Assembly: GCA_024679535.1 (NCBI GenBank)
Contig: JAIBDF010000003.1
Span: 1-64,000, forward strand
Direction of reading: 5' to 3'
DNA from: Chromatiales bacterium
GTDB taxonomy: Bacteria > Pseudomonadota > Gammaproteobacteria > Steroidobacterales > Woeseiaceae
DNA length: 64,000 bases
This document shows, piece after piece, positions 39,398 to 48,713 of the stretch (position 1 is the stretch's first letter; each line of letters opens with the position of its first letter). Below the pieces are notes generated by a model. The model was not told the DNA's origin and ran no database searches. It saw nothing but the letters and a program-made list of their open reading frames with translations. The position numbers and the translations under genes are program-made.

Positions 39398-40543
39398 TCA
39401 GAAAGTCTGAGCAGTGTCCTCTTCCATGATGCGCAGGCTCTCGGACTGCTGATCGGCAATCGATGAGTCACGCTTACTCTCAAGCTTGATGCGCAAACGA
39501 AGCTCGTTTTTCGAATCCGCATTGCGCATTGCTTCCTCGTAAGAGATGGCAGCGGACTCATACAGTGCGAATAAGGCCTGATCGAAGGTCTGCATGCCAA
39601 GGCGGGTCGACTTGGCCATGATCTCTTTGATCTGTCCAACTTCGCCTTTAAATATCAGGTCTGCAATCAACGGCGTGTTGAGCAGGATCTCCATTGCGGC
39701 GATACGGCCGATGCCGCCCTCGCGTGGAATAAGGCGCTGCGAGACGAACGCTTTGGTATTCAAGGACAGATCCATCAGCAGTTGCTGGCGGCGTTCCTCA
39801 GGGAAAAAGTTGACGATTCGATCCAGAGCCTGGTTCGCACTGTTAGCGTGCAGCGTGGCAAGACAAAGGTGGCCTGTCTCGGCAAACTGGATACCGTACT
39901 CCATGGTCTCCTTGTCACGAATCTCACCGATCAGGATGACGTCCGGCGCCTGTCGCAAGGTGTTCCGGAGTGCTGCATGCCACGAGTCGGTATCGACGCC
40001 AACCTCGCGTTGCGTAATCACGCAGCCCTTATGCGGGTGCACGTACTCGACCGGATCCTCGATCGATACGATGTGACCGCGCGAGTTCTCGTTGCGGTGC
40101 CCGATCATGGCGGCCAGTGTCGTTGACTTACCGGAACCTGTACCGCCAACAATGATGCAAAGGCCACGCTTGTTCATGACCACATCTTTGAGGATCGGTG
40201 GCAGGTCGAGCTCTTCGAGCGTTGGGATTTCGGTAGTAATCGTACGCAGTACGGCGCCGACCATACCCTGCTGAATGAACGCGCTTACCCGAAAACGGCC
40301 GATGCCCTGTGGGGCGATAGCGAAATTACATTCCTTGGTCGCATCGAATTCCTTGATTTGCTTGTCGTTCATGATCGAACGCACCATCATCGCGGCCTGG
40401 TCAGATGAGAGCGGCGTATCGGTTGCTTTGTGAATAGTGCCATCGACCTTGATGGCCGGCGGAAAACCACAGGTCAGGAAAAGGTCCGAGCCTTCGCGTT
40501 CGACCATCTTGCGCAACAGATTCTGTGTCAGTCGTACCGCTTG
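39398..40543 (-). CDS. pilU: Twitching motility ATPase PilU
   Basis: Walker A GGTGSGKSTT; ECNFAIAPQGIGRFRVSAFIQQG and VDTDSWHAALRNTLRQAPDVILIGEIRDKETM resemble PilU. Start chosen near MEREQAVRL within the longer ORF to 40588. Confidence 0.9.
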   Translation of the reverse strand, partial: QAVRLTQNLLRKMVEREGSDLFLTCGFPPAIKVDGTIHKATDTPLSSDQAAMMVRSIMNDKQIKEFDATKECNFAIAPQGIGRFRVSAFIQQGMVGAVLRTITTEIPTLEELDLPPILKDVVMNKRGLCIIVGGTGSGKSTTLAAMIGHRNENSRGHIVSIEDPVEYVHPHKGCVITQREVGVDTDSWHAALRNTLRQAPDVILIGEIRDKETMEYGIQFAETGHLCLATLHANSANQALDRIVNFFPEERRQQLLMDLSLNTKAFVSQRLIPREGGIGRIAAMEILLNTPLIADLIFKGEVGQIKEIMAKSTRLGMQTFDQALFALYESAAISYEEAMRNADSKNELRLRIKLESKRDSSIADQQSESLRIMEEDTAQTF

Positions 40544-40591
40544 TTCGCGTTCCATATTTTCAGTCTCCCGTCGGGCCGCTAACGCCACCCG

Positions 40592-41632
40592 TTAGAAATT
40601 ATCCTTGTTGGCGGCCTTGAAGCGCGCCTCTTCTTTGTTGATCAGCCCCTTGCTCATAAGCTCAGCAAGGTTCTGGTCGAGAGTCTGCATGCCCGAGCCC
40701 TGACCGGTCTGAATCGCCGAGTACATCTGGGCGATCTTGCCTTCACGAATCAGGTTTCGAATAGCAGGAGTGCCGACCATAATCTCGTGCGCCGCAACAC
40801 GTCCACCACCGATCTTCTTGAGCAGAGTTTGCGAAATTACGGCGCGCAGGGACTCTGACAACATCGCACGGACCATTTCCTTCTCGGCGGCCGGGAAGAC
40901 GTCAACAATACGGTCAATCGTCTTGGAAGCGGAACTCGTGTGCAGTGTGCCGAACACAAGATGACCGGTTTCAGCGGCTGTCAGCGCCAGCCGAATCGTC
41001 TCGAGATCGCGCAACTCACCCACGAGGACGATATCGGGATCCTCACGCAGCGCCGAACGTAACGCCTCGTTGAAGCCAAGCGTGTCACGGTGAACTTCGC
41101 GCTGGTTAATCAGCGACTTCTTCGACTCGTGCACGAATTCAATAGGATCTTCAATCGTCAGGATATGATCCGGTTTATTCTCGTTGATGTAGTCGACCAT
41201 CGCGGCGAGCGTTGTTGACTTACCCGAGCCAGTCGGTCCGGTGACGAGCACGATACCCCTGGGGTGCATCGCCAGGTCCTTGAAAATAGCCGGGGCGCCC
41301 AGATCATCAAGCGTCAGGATTTCGGAAGGAATGGTACGAAAGACCGCTGCAGACCCGCGATTCTGGTTGAACGCGTTAACACGAAAACGCGCCAGCTTCG
41401 GGATCTCGAACGAGAAATCCGTCTCGAGGAACTCTTCGTAGTCCTTGCGCTGCTTGTCATTCATGATGTCGTACACCATGCTATTGACGTCCTTATGGGT
41501 CAGCGCCGGCATATTGATACGCTTGATGTCACCATCGACGCGAATCATTGGCGGCACCCCACCGGACAGGTGCAGGTCAGAAGCGTTGTTCTTCACCGCG
41601 AACGACAATAGCTGGGCAACGTCGACGGCCAT
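40592..41632 (-). CDS. pilT: Twitching motility retraction ATPase PilT
   Basis: MAVDVAQLLSFAVKNNASDLHLSGGVPPMIRVDGD; GPTGSGKSTTLAAMVDYIN; AIRNLIREGKIAQMYSAIQTGQ. Confidence 0.97.
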   Translation of the reverse strand: MAVDVAQLLSFAVKNNASDLHLSGGVPPMIRVDGDIKRINMPALTHKDVNSMVYDIMNDKQRKDYEEFLETDFSFEIPKLARFRVNAFNQNRGSAAVFRTIPSEILTLDDLGAPAIFKDLAMHPRGIVLVTGPTGSGKSTTLAAMVDYINENKPDHILTIEDPIEFVHESKKSLINQREVHRDTLGFNEALRSALREDPDIVLVGELRDLETIRLALTAAETGHLVFGTLHTSSASKTIDRIVDVFPAAEKEMVRAMLSESLRAVISQTLLKKIGGGRVAAHEIMVGTPAIRNLIREGKIAQMYSAIQTGQGSGMQTLDQNLAELMSKGLINKEEARFKAANKDNF

Positions 41633-41715
41633 ATTTCTCCCTCATCTTGAACGCCCGGACTTACCATAACCCGGGCCGAATTGAGCCTAGTATAGCGAAG
41701 CAACCGGACTAAAAC

Positions 41716-42399
41716 GTGATTAGAGTCACGGAAAACTTAAAGCTGATCAGCGATTTGCTGCACTCTGCTGCGATTGAGGCCGGCCGCGACCCGGCTGGCG
41801 TCCAATTGCTCGCAGTGAGCAAAAAACAGCCCTTGGAAAAGATCCGCGAAGCACACGCCTGCGGGCAGCGTGATTTTGGCGAGAACTTCGTCCAGGAAGG
41901 GGTCGACAAGATTGAATCCCTGGCCGACCTGGACTTGACCTGGCATTTCATCGGGCACTTGCAGAGCAATAAAACACGCGTGGTTGCCGAATACTTTGAC
42001 TGGGTCCACACAATCGACAAACTCAAGACGGCACGACGCCTCTCCGAGCAGCGACCCGAGGGCCTGAAGCCCCTGAATGTCTGCCTGCAGGTGAATGTCG
42101 ACGACGAAGACTCCAAGTCGGGTGTCTTGCCGGACGCGGTTCCGGACCTGGCCGCAGCCTGCGCCGAACTGCCCAACCTGAGTTTCCGTGGTCTGATGTG
42201 CCTGCCCGCCATCCGTGACACGTTCGAGGATCAGCGCAAACCCTTCGCGACCCTGCGACACCTTGCGCAACAAATCAGGGATGCGGGCACAGATACAGAT
42301 ACACTGTCGATGGGCATGACGGCAGACTATCGGGCGGCCGTTTTTGAAGGCGCGACCATTGTGCGCATTGGCACCGCATTGTTCGGCGCGCGAGACTAG
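41716..42399 (+). CDS. yggS: PLP homeostasis protein YggS
   Basis: LLAVSKKQPLEKIREAHACGQRDFGENFVQEG; WHFIGHLQSNKTR; SMGMTADYRAAV. Confidence 0.96.
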   Translation: MIRVTENLKLISDLLHSAAIEAGRDPAGVQLLAVSKKQPLEKIREAHACGQRDFGENFVQEGVDKIESLADLDLTWHFIGHLQSNKTRVVAEYFDWVHTIDKLKTARRLSEQRPEGLKPLNVCLQVNVDDEDSKSGVLPDAVPDLAAACAELPNLSFRGLMCLPAIRDTFEDQRKPFATLRHLAQQIRDAGTDTDTLSMGMTADYRAAVFEGATIVRIGTALFGARD

Positions 42400-42415
42400 G
42401 CAAGGCCAGGAACAG

Positions 42416-43258
42416 ATGGACTACGGAAAAGTGGCATACGTGGGTGGCGGCAACATGACGCGGGCGCTTGCGGGCGGAATGCTCGCGGCGGGCTACGAGC
42501 CAAGCCACATTTTCATATCGGAGCCGCTGGCCGAACATCGCGCCAGGCTGACAGAGGATCTGCCTGGTGCCGTGATCTGCGAGGCCAACGACGATGTGGT
42601 GCGTGATGCAGAATGCATTGTCCTGGCGGTCAAACCACAGATTCTTTGCGATGTCTGCAAGCCGCTGGCGCCAGTCGTGCAGAAGACCCGGCCGCTGATC
42701 ATTTCGATCGCGGCAGGCGTGCGCGGTGCGGACATTGAATCCTGGCTCGGCGGTGATCTTCCGGTTGTCCGGGTAATGCCTAATCAGCCCGCGCTGCTAC
42801 GACTCGGCATATCCGGGTTATGTGCCAACGAGCACACCAGCGAACACCAGCTGCGAGCGGCGACGAACATTATCTCGACGACGGGGCCTGTCATCAAAGT
42901 CGCCAGCGAGGAGGACATCGACACGGTGACGGCTGTTTCGGGGACGGGCCCCGCTTACTTCTACCTGCTGGTCGATATGCTGGTAAAAGCTGCGGTTGAT
43001 CTAGGCCTTGACTACGACGACGCCCTTGCGCTGGTGCTGGAGACAGCGCGCGGCGCCGGCGAAATGGCGGAGCAATCCGGTGAATCCATGGATGCGCTGA
43101 TCGCGCGCGTTCGTTCACCCGGAGGAACCACAGCGGCGGCATTCGACCACCTCGACAACACCGACTTCCGTGATATCTTCAGTGCCGCCGTCGGCGCCGC
43201 GCGCGATCGTGCGGTAAATCTTGCCAACCAGGCACACGAAGCAGGAAAGGACGACTAG
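42416..43258 (+). CDS. proC: Pyrroline-5-carboxylate reductase
   Basis: VAYVGGGNMTRALAGGML; VRVMPNQPALLRLGISGL; AVSGTGPAYFYLLVD; RSPGGTTAAA. Confidence 0.97.
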   Translation: MDYGKVAYVGGGNMTRALAGGMLAAGYEPSHIFISEPLAEHRARLTEDLPGAVICEANDDVVRDAECIVLAVKPQILCDVCKPLAPVVQKTRPLIISIAAGVRGADIESWLGGDLPVVRVMPNQPALLRLGISGLCANEHTSEHQLRAATNIISTTGPVIKVASEEDIDTVTAVSGTGPAYFYLLVDMLVKAAVDLGLDYDDALALVLETARGAGEMAEQSGESMDALIARVRSPGGTTAAAFDHLDNTDFRDIFSAAVGAARDRAVNLANQAHEAGKDD

Positions 43259-43262
43259 ATCC

Positions 43263-43814
43263 GTGAGAGCACTTCATTACATCATCGACGCACTGACCAG
43301 CATGTACTTGCTACTATTGCTGCTGCGGCTCGTTTTTCCGTTTATCCGGGTGAATTTTCGCAACATGCTCGCCCAGGGAATCATGCGCCTGACATCACCA
43401 CCCGTGGTTCCATTGAGGCGCGTTCTTCCGCCCATTGGCCGGGTCGACACGGCAACGTTGCTGGTCGCGCTGCTCATTCAGTGCATCGCTGTGGTATTCA
43501 TTTTGTTCATTTACGATGTCGAGCTTATTCCACTGGCAGTTGTGGTGACGACGCTGGTCAAACTTGTCGTACTGTTCATCCACTTGTTTGCGTTCGCGAT
43601 CATTATTCGTGTCGTTCTCAGCTGGGTAGCGCCTCACCAGTACAATCCTGCTACCGAAGTCGTCGAGTCGCTGTCCAACCCCGTGCTCAGACCCTTCCGC
43701 CGCCTGATTCCAACGATTGGCGGGCTGGATATTTCTCCCGTTTTTGCGATCGTGGGATTGATGGCGCTGGGAATCCTCATCGGCGACCTGAGCCCTTACA
43801 GTCCTCTGATTTGA
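43263..43814 (+). CDS. yggT: YggT family membrane protein
   Basis: Two YggT-like repeats, e.g. RVVLSWVAPHQYNPATEVVESLSNPVLRPFRRLIPTIGGLDISP; GTG start 43263. Confidence 0.93.
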   Translation: MRALHYIIDALTSMYLLLLLLRLVFPFIRVNFRNMLAQGIMRLTSPPVVPLRRVLPPIGRVDTATLLVALLIQCIAVVFILFIYDVELIPLAVVVTTLVKLVVLFIHLFAFAIIIRVVLSWVAPHQYNPATEVVESLSNPVLRPFRRLIPTIGGLDISPVFAIVGLMALGILIGDLSPYSPLI

Positions 43815-44068
43815 CGGCGATTCGTTACCCATACCGAATTGCCGTTCGCGTGCACCCGCGCGCGAAACACAGCGAAGTTTACGAAGACGAGTCCGGACTG
43901 GTGCACGTCCGCACAACCGCCCCGCCCGCTGACGGCAAGGCCAACAAGGCCGTCGTGAAACTGCTCGCCAACTATCTGCAAGTCGCCCCCTCCAGAATCA
44001 GCCTGTTACGCGGCCAGACGCACCGTGACAAGCAGTTCCTCGTCAAAGATGCCGGGAATGGTTTATAG
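43811..44068 (+). CDS. yggU: DUF167 family protein (YggU-like)
   Basis: RIAVRVHPRAKHSEV...VHVRTTAPPADGKANKAVVKLLANYLQVAPSRISLLRGQTHRDK; TTG start overlaps the yggT stop. Confidence 0.88.
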   Translation: MTAIRYPYRIAVRVHPRAKHSEVYEDESGLVHVRTTAPPADGKANKAVVKLLANYLQVAPSRISLLRGQTHRDKQFLVKDAGNGL

Positions 44069-44092
44069 TGAAAAAAAAGAGGGGGTGGTTTG

Positions 44093-44578
44093 ATGACATT
44101 GGCAAGAACTCTGATCTCTTTTTCGTTGCTGGCGCTTCTGGGCGCATGCGGCGGACCTGACGACTCTGCAGCTGTTCCTGAGGCCCAGCCAGCCGGTGCA
44201 TCATCTGCTGATATTGGCGATTTTATTGTGCATTTCAGTGCGCAGTCGACAGATCAGTTACCGCCTGAAGTTGCGCGCGCATACAACATTGTGCGCAGCA
44301 AGAACCGTGCAATGCTCAATGTATCGATCATCCGCAAATCTGATAACGCCCCGGTTGCCGGCGAGGTCTCTGTCAAGACGGTCAACCTGACAGGACAACT
44401 CAAGAGCATCACGATGCGCAAGATTGAAGAGCCGGGTGATGTCGTTGCGATCTATTACATTGGCGAGACGCCGGTCGCCAATCGAGAGACGCTGGTCTTT
44501 GATATCACGGTGACTCCCGATGGAGCAGGCAGTCCGTCCGACGTCAGGTTCAAGCGTCAGTTCTATACCGATTCTTAA
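44093..44578 (+). CDS. DUF4426-like lipoprotein
   Basis: Lipobox ALLGACG; IGDFIVHFSAQSTDQLPPEVARAYNIVRSKNRAMLNVSI. Confidence 0.85.
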   Translation: MTLARTLISFSLLALLGACGGPDDSAAVPEAQPAGASSADIGDFIVHFSAQSTDQLPPEVARAYNIVRSKNRAMLNVSIIRKSDNAPVAGEVSVKTVNLTGQLKSITMRKIEEPGDVVAIYYIGETPVANRETLVFDITVTPDGAGSPSDVRFKRQFYTDS

Positions 44579-44605
44579 CGACAGTATTAATTCCAGATTA
44601 TATTC

Positions 44606-44634
44606 AAACGGGCCTTTAAGGCCCGTTTTCTTTT
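44606..44634 (+). terminator. Rho-independent terminator after DUF4426 gene
   Basis: AAACGGGCCTT-T-AAGGCCCGTTTTCTTTT. Confidence 0.85.
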
Positions 44635-44663
44635 ACTGACCGGTACAGCAAAAATAGCTTAAA

Positions 44664-44740
44664 AAAAAGGCCTTTTTGTGCTTACGCAGCACTTGAAAAA
44701 GTGTTATCGTCGCTCCGCTTTCATAGCGGGCATGTGCCCG
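44664..44740 (+). promoter_or_regulatory. Upstream region/leader of HU-like gene containing five small inverted repeats
   Basis: AAAAAGGCCTTTTT; GTGCT-tacgc-AGCAC; CACTT-gaaa-AAGTG; CCGCT-ttcat-AGCGG; CGGGCA-tg-TGCCCG. Confidence 0.5.
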
Positions 44741-44769
44741 TTTCGTCTTTTCTTAGGAGTTAGTTTTTC

Positions 44770-45090
44770 ATGGCAGCGAACACCAAAAAGCCACCTACCA
44801 AGTCTGAAATTTACGCAAAGATTGTTGACGACACCGGTCTGACGCGCAAAGATATTGCAGCCGTTTTCGAATCGCTTAACGGTCAGATCAAGAAAAACCT
44901 TGGCGGTCGTGGCGCGCCGGGTATGTTTTCCATTCCTGGTCTTCTGAAAATGCGTGTCGTGAAGAAGCCGGCACGTAAAGCTCGCAAGGGTGTTAACCCG
45001 TTTACGGGCGAAGAGATGATGTTCAAGGCAAAACCTGCAACTAAAGTTGTCAAGGTTTCGGCCCTTAAAGGTCTCAAAGACATGGTTTAA
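44770..45090 (+). CDS. HU-family DNA-binding protein
   Basis: KSEIYAKIVDDTGLTRKDIAAVFESLNGQIKKNLGGRG...GMFSIPGLLKMRVVKKPARKARKGVNPFTGEEMMFKAKPATKVVKVSALKGLK. Confidence 0.88.
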   Translation: MAANTKKPPTKSEIYAKIVDDTGLTRKDIAAVFESLNGQIKKNLGGRGAPGMFSIPGLLKMRVVKKPARKARKGVNPFTGEEMMFKAKPATKVVKVSALKGLKDMV

Positions 45091-45111
45091 TCGGGACAAC
45101 CGATGAACAAT

Positions 45112-45141
45112 GAAAGGCCGGGCATTGTCCGGCCTTTTTTA
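45112..45141 (+). terminator. Rho-independent terminator after HU-like gene
   Basis: AAGGCCGG-gcattgt-CCGGCCTTTTTT. Confidence 0.85.
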
Positions 45142-45771
45142 TGGTGCGATGAACCCCATCGCTGCGTCTCTAAGTTCGGTCAGACGCCCGTGAAAAAAGT
45201 GTTCGCCCTGTGGCACGATAAGAAGCTCAGGCCCGGGCTCCAGACCATCGAACCACTCCACAGTTTCGTCGACATCGACGAGTTCATCCTCATCGCCCTG
45301 CACAATGAGCCACGGACAGTCAGGCTGTGATTCCATTCCAGTCGCAAAACGACTGATGGCAGGTGCCACGCTTATGAGTCCGTCCACATGAGTCGCAGCT
45401 GCCGCTCTAACGGCTATTGCTGCACCGAACGAGAAGCCAGCCAGCCATAGTGGGTAGGACGCATGCCGCGCACGCATCCATTCGATCGTCGCGAGCGCAT
45501 CATCAAGCTCGCCATTCCCTGCATCATATTCACCGTCACTTTGTTCCGTGCCGCGAAAATTGAACCGTAGCGCTTCGTAACCTGAGCGCACAAATGCTCT
45601 CACCAGCGTATGTACGACCTTGTTGTGCATGGTGCCGCCGTGTTGCGGATGCGGGTGGCAGACGACCGCGCATCCTTCCAGCGCACCCTCGCCCGGACGC
45701 TCGATAACGGCCTCAAGACGACCGGCCGGGCCGTCGATAAACAGTCTCTCGATCACAGGGTGTTGATTCAT
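45139..45771 (-). CDS. Alpha/beta hydrolase
   Basis: CHPHPQHGGTMHNKVVHTLVRAF; LRFNFRGTEQSDGEYD; WLAGFSFGAAIA. Confidence 0.93.
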   Translation of the reverse strand: MNQHPVIERLFIDGPAGRLEAVIERPGEGALEGCAVVCHPHPQHGGTMHNKVVHTLVRAFVRSGYEALRFNFRGTEQSDGEYDAGNGELDDALATIEWMRARHASYPLWLAGFSFGAAIAVRAAAATHVDGLISVAPAISRFATGMESQPDCPWLIVQGDEDELVDVDETVEWFDGLEPGPELLIVPQGEHFFHGRLTELRDAAMGFIAP

Positions 45772-45938
45772 TACTAATTCCGGGGTGGATAGATTCGTGA
45801 ATTGTGCTGTAAAATTATGATCTTATGTAATGTAGGGTGGTCTGCTGCGCGACATCAGGCTGCTTGAAGCACCGTATTGTGCACACAATTACCCCCCGTT
45901 GCCTGTCGTTATGAGGGTGCCGGCACAGGAACCAGCCA

Positions 45939-46958
45939 ATGCCTGAACTAACCGTCATTCTCGTCGCCATCATGGCCATTGCGACAGTCATTGGTACGAT
46001 TATCGGCTGGGTGTTTCGCGGGAAACGGGCGGAACAGGAAAAAGCAGCCGTCACTGCAGAGTGGCAGGACCAGATCGATGCACAACGCCGCGAGAGCGAC
46101 CGGCTTCTCGAACAGAACAAAGGACTGATGGAACAGGTCAGTCAGTTCCAGGCATCGCACACAGACGCCAAGAATCGCGCAAAGGAACTCTCCAGAGCGG
46201 TGCAGGAGGCTTTCGCACGCCGTGACGAACTGCAGCGCGAGATCAAGGATATTCGCAGCAATCTCGAGGTGGTCGTTAGCGAGCGAGACCAACTGCAGTC
46301 GGATATGGCGGCGCGCGATTCGGAGGACGATATCGTCCAGCAGAGGGACGCACGCATCGAGAAGTTGACGCAGGAACTCGATAACTGGCAAGACCGCCTG
46401 CCACCGCTCATCGAGCGGTTTCGCACGCGTAATGCACAAGCCGAGCAGCTCGAGTCGGAGCTCACTCTGGCCCGCGAGCGTATCCATGAGCTGGAAAGCG
46501 CACGGACAGACTCCGTCGAAGGCCAGACACGCATAGAACCGGTAACGCATCCTGAAGAACTGACGGATGGCCTCGATGCATCAAATGATCCGGTGGACGG
46601 CTACGCAGGCGCACCGGCTGCGGACAACGTTGATCTCGAACCGGAGACCGCGACCGCATCGGAGGACGATGCAGAGCACGAAGCACAACCCGAAAGCGAT
46701 TTCGATTTCGACGACAATAAGCCGGTGATCGGAACGCACGACCTTCGTGACGACCTTCAACAGATCAAGGGCGTCGGTCCGGCGATCGAGAAGACACTTA
46801 ACGAGTTGGGCATCTTCAGCTTTCAGCAGATTGCCGAGATGAGCGAATACGATATCGATCGCGTCGCCAGGCGGCTAAAAGGATTCAGCTCGCGCATTTA
46901 TCGCGAAGACTGGATCGGGCAAGCCAGGGATTTGCGCGACCAGGCGATACGCGCCTGA
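45939..46958 (+). CDS. Membrane-anchored coiled-coil protein with C-terminal helix-hairpin-helix domain
   Basis: N-terminal TM, long coiled coil, C-terminal LQQIKGVGPAIEKTLNELGIFSFQQIAEM. Confidence 0.85.
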   Translation: MPELTVILVAIMAIATVIGTIIGWVFRGKRAEQEKAAVTAEWQDQIDAQRRESDRLLEQNKGLMEQVSQFQASHTDAKNRAKELSRAVQEAFARRDELQREIKDIRSNLEVVVSERDQLQSDMAARDSEDDIVQQRDARIEKLTQELDNWQDRLPPLIERFRTRNAQAEQLESELTLARERIHELESARTDSVEGQTRIEPVTHPEELTDGLDASNDPVDGYAGAPAADNVDLEPETATASEDDAEHEAQPESDFDFDDNKPVIGTHDLRDDLQQIKGVGPAIEKTLNELGIFSFQQIAEMSEYDIDRVARRLKGFSSRIYREDWIGQARDLRDQAIRA

Positions 46959-46961
46959 CTC

Positions 46962-47828
46962 TTGACGCAACGCCGACGCAACATCGCCGCGGTCCTGGTC
47001 CTGCTCGCCGGGATTGCATGGACATTGCCCACCGGGCCTGGCCGGACGGATACCGACCCTCAACTGGCAACCTACTCCGCAGCTGACCCCGCCGAGTTTC
47101 AGGTCACGGTATATCGAGGCTCGCTGGTCATTACCGGGAACACCCGATCGAAACAGCATGAACAGCGCATCGTCAACGCAGTGTCTGAACACTTTCCGGC
47201 ACATTCGACAGAACTCGGGTTTCGTCCGCTGGGCGTGGCTCCGGCATGGTGGGAGGACGCCACGGTTGAGCTCATCGCAACGCTTGCAGGCATGGAATCA
47301 CCGCGTGCCGACCTGACTGAAAACAGGCTGCGTATCAGGGCCCTGGTACCCGACGAGTCCCGTGCAAAGCAGCGACTGCAGGCGTTGCGTCAAGCGATGC
47401 CGTTGGCAACGGATGTCGAGGTCCAACTTGCGGCCATCGACATGAGCGCAGCAGCAGCAAGCTTCTGCGAGCGGCAATTCGCTACTTTCAGGGCCGGACA
47501 GGTTGCTTTCGAAGAATCAGGCACTGATATGCGTACGTCCGCTTATCCTGTTCTTGACAGCGTGGTGGTGCTGGCGGACGCCTGCCGTGAAGCGACCGTT
47601 ACCATTACCGGGCACACCGACTCAAGCGGCAGCGAAAACTGGAACCGACAGCTGAGCCTGGCACGCGCCGAGGCCGTCGCCGCCTATCTGGACGCACGGG
47701 GAATCGCGAAAGAACGGCTGGTCATCACTGGCGCCGGTTCGTCACTGCCGGTCGCAGACAACGCAACACGGTATGGCCGCAGTATCAACCGCCGCATTGA
47801 GATTCAGTTTACGGGGGCGTCAGATTGA
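46962..47828 (+). CDS. OmpA-family protein
   Basis: Signal-like N-terminus; [34 protein letters not shown]...[14 protein letters not shown] start. Confidence 0.88.
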   Translation: MTQRRRNIAAVLVLLAGIAWTLPTGPGRTDTDPQLATYSAADPAEFQVTVYRGSLVITGNTRSKQHEQRIVNAVSEHFPAHSTELGFRPLGVAPAWWEDATVELIATLAGMESPRADLTENRLRIRALVPDESRAKQRLQALRQAMPLATDVEVQLAAIDMSAAAASFCERQFATFRAGQVAFEESGTDMRTSAYPVLDSVVVLADACREATVTITGHTDSSGSENWNRQLSLARAEAVAAYLDARGIAKERLVITGAGSSLPVADNATRYGRSINRRIEIQFTGASD

Positions 47829-48324
47829 CGAGTTCGATCTCGAACAACAGTGTGGCATTCGGCGGTACCGGCGGTTTGCCTTGTGTTCCATAACCGAGCT
47901 CCGGAGCAATCTTCAGCTCACGCTTTTCACCGAGCAGCATGCAGTTCACGCCAAGGTCCCAGCCTTTGATCACCTGGCCCGCGTCCAGTTGGAACTGGAA
48001 CGGCCGCACCCCACCGGATGCCCAGATCTCCTGACCACGACCACCTTCGGCCGCCTCGTCATACAGCCACAGCGTGGTGTGCACATCCGCATAGTCCTGA
48101 CTCTGCGCGGCACGGCCGTGTCCCTTTTTGGTGATCGTCGCCGTCAGCCCGTCCTGGACCTCGATAATGCCGCGGTCATCGGCCTTGGGGCAGTTGGTGG
48201 CGACCACGGCGGAGGCTTCTTCCTGCGCGGCAGGACCCTCATTAACTTCGCCCTGCTCAGTCCGGCTGCAAGCGGCGAGCAGGATTACCACTGGCAAACC
48301 CAGCAGCAATTTGAATTTATTCAT
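47809..48324 (-). CDS. FKBP-type peptidyl-prolyl cis-trans isomerase lipoprotein
   Basis: Lipobox [55 protein letters not shown]. Confidence 0.92.
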   Translation of the reverse strand: MNKFKLLLGLPVVILLAACSRTEQGEVNEGPAAQEEASAVVATNCPKADDRGIIEVQDGLTATITKKGHGRAAQSQDYADVHTTLWLYDEAAEGGRGQEIWASGGVRPFQFQLDAGQVIKGWDLGVNCMLLGEKRELKIAPELGYGTQGKPPVPPNATLLFEIELVNLTPP

Positions 48325-48713
48325 TCAGGTTGGTCCTCAAAATCCAGGGAAGCAGAATTGATGCAGTATCGCAAACCGCTGGGCTGGGGGCCATCCTCAA
48401 ACACGTGCCCGAGGTGTGCGTCACAGGCAGCACAGACAACCTCCACACGCACCATGCCCAGGGTCTCATCCGTGCGCGTCCGCACGGCATCGCCCGCCTG
48501 GGGCAGCCAAAAACTCGGCCATCCGGAGCCGGAGTCGTACTTGTGGTCGGAGCTGAACAGCGGCGCGTCGCAGCAAACGCAGTGATACGTGCCATCGTCC
48601 TTGTGATTGACGTACTTGCCCGTAAACGGCCTCTCAGTCGCCGAGCACTGCGTAACCCTGTACTGCTCCTCGCTGAGTTTGTCCCGCAGGTCTTTGTCAT
48701 CCTGTTCAGTCAT
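48321..48713 (-). CDS. msrB: Peptide-methionine (R)-S-oxide reductase
   Basis: [54 protein letters not shown]. Confidence 0.97.
   Translation of the reverse strand: MTEQDDKDLRDKLSEEQYRVTQCSATERPFTGKYVNHKDDGTYHCVCCDAPLFSSDHKYDSGSGWPSFWLPQAGDAVRTRTDETLGMVRVEVVCAACDAHLGHVFEDGPQPSGLRYCINSASLDFEDQPE

Noticed and set aside
45815-46120. 101-aa minus-strand ORF before the HhH-protein gene
   Set aside because: Overlaps the start of the coiled-coil gene; low-complexity composition without homologous motif.
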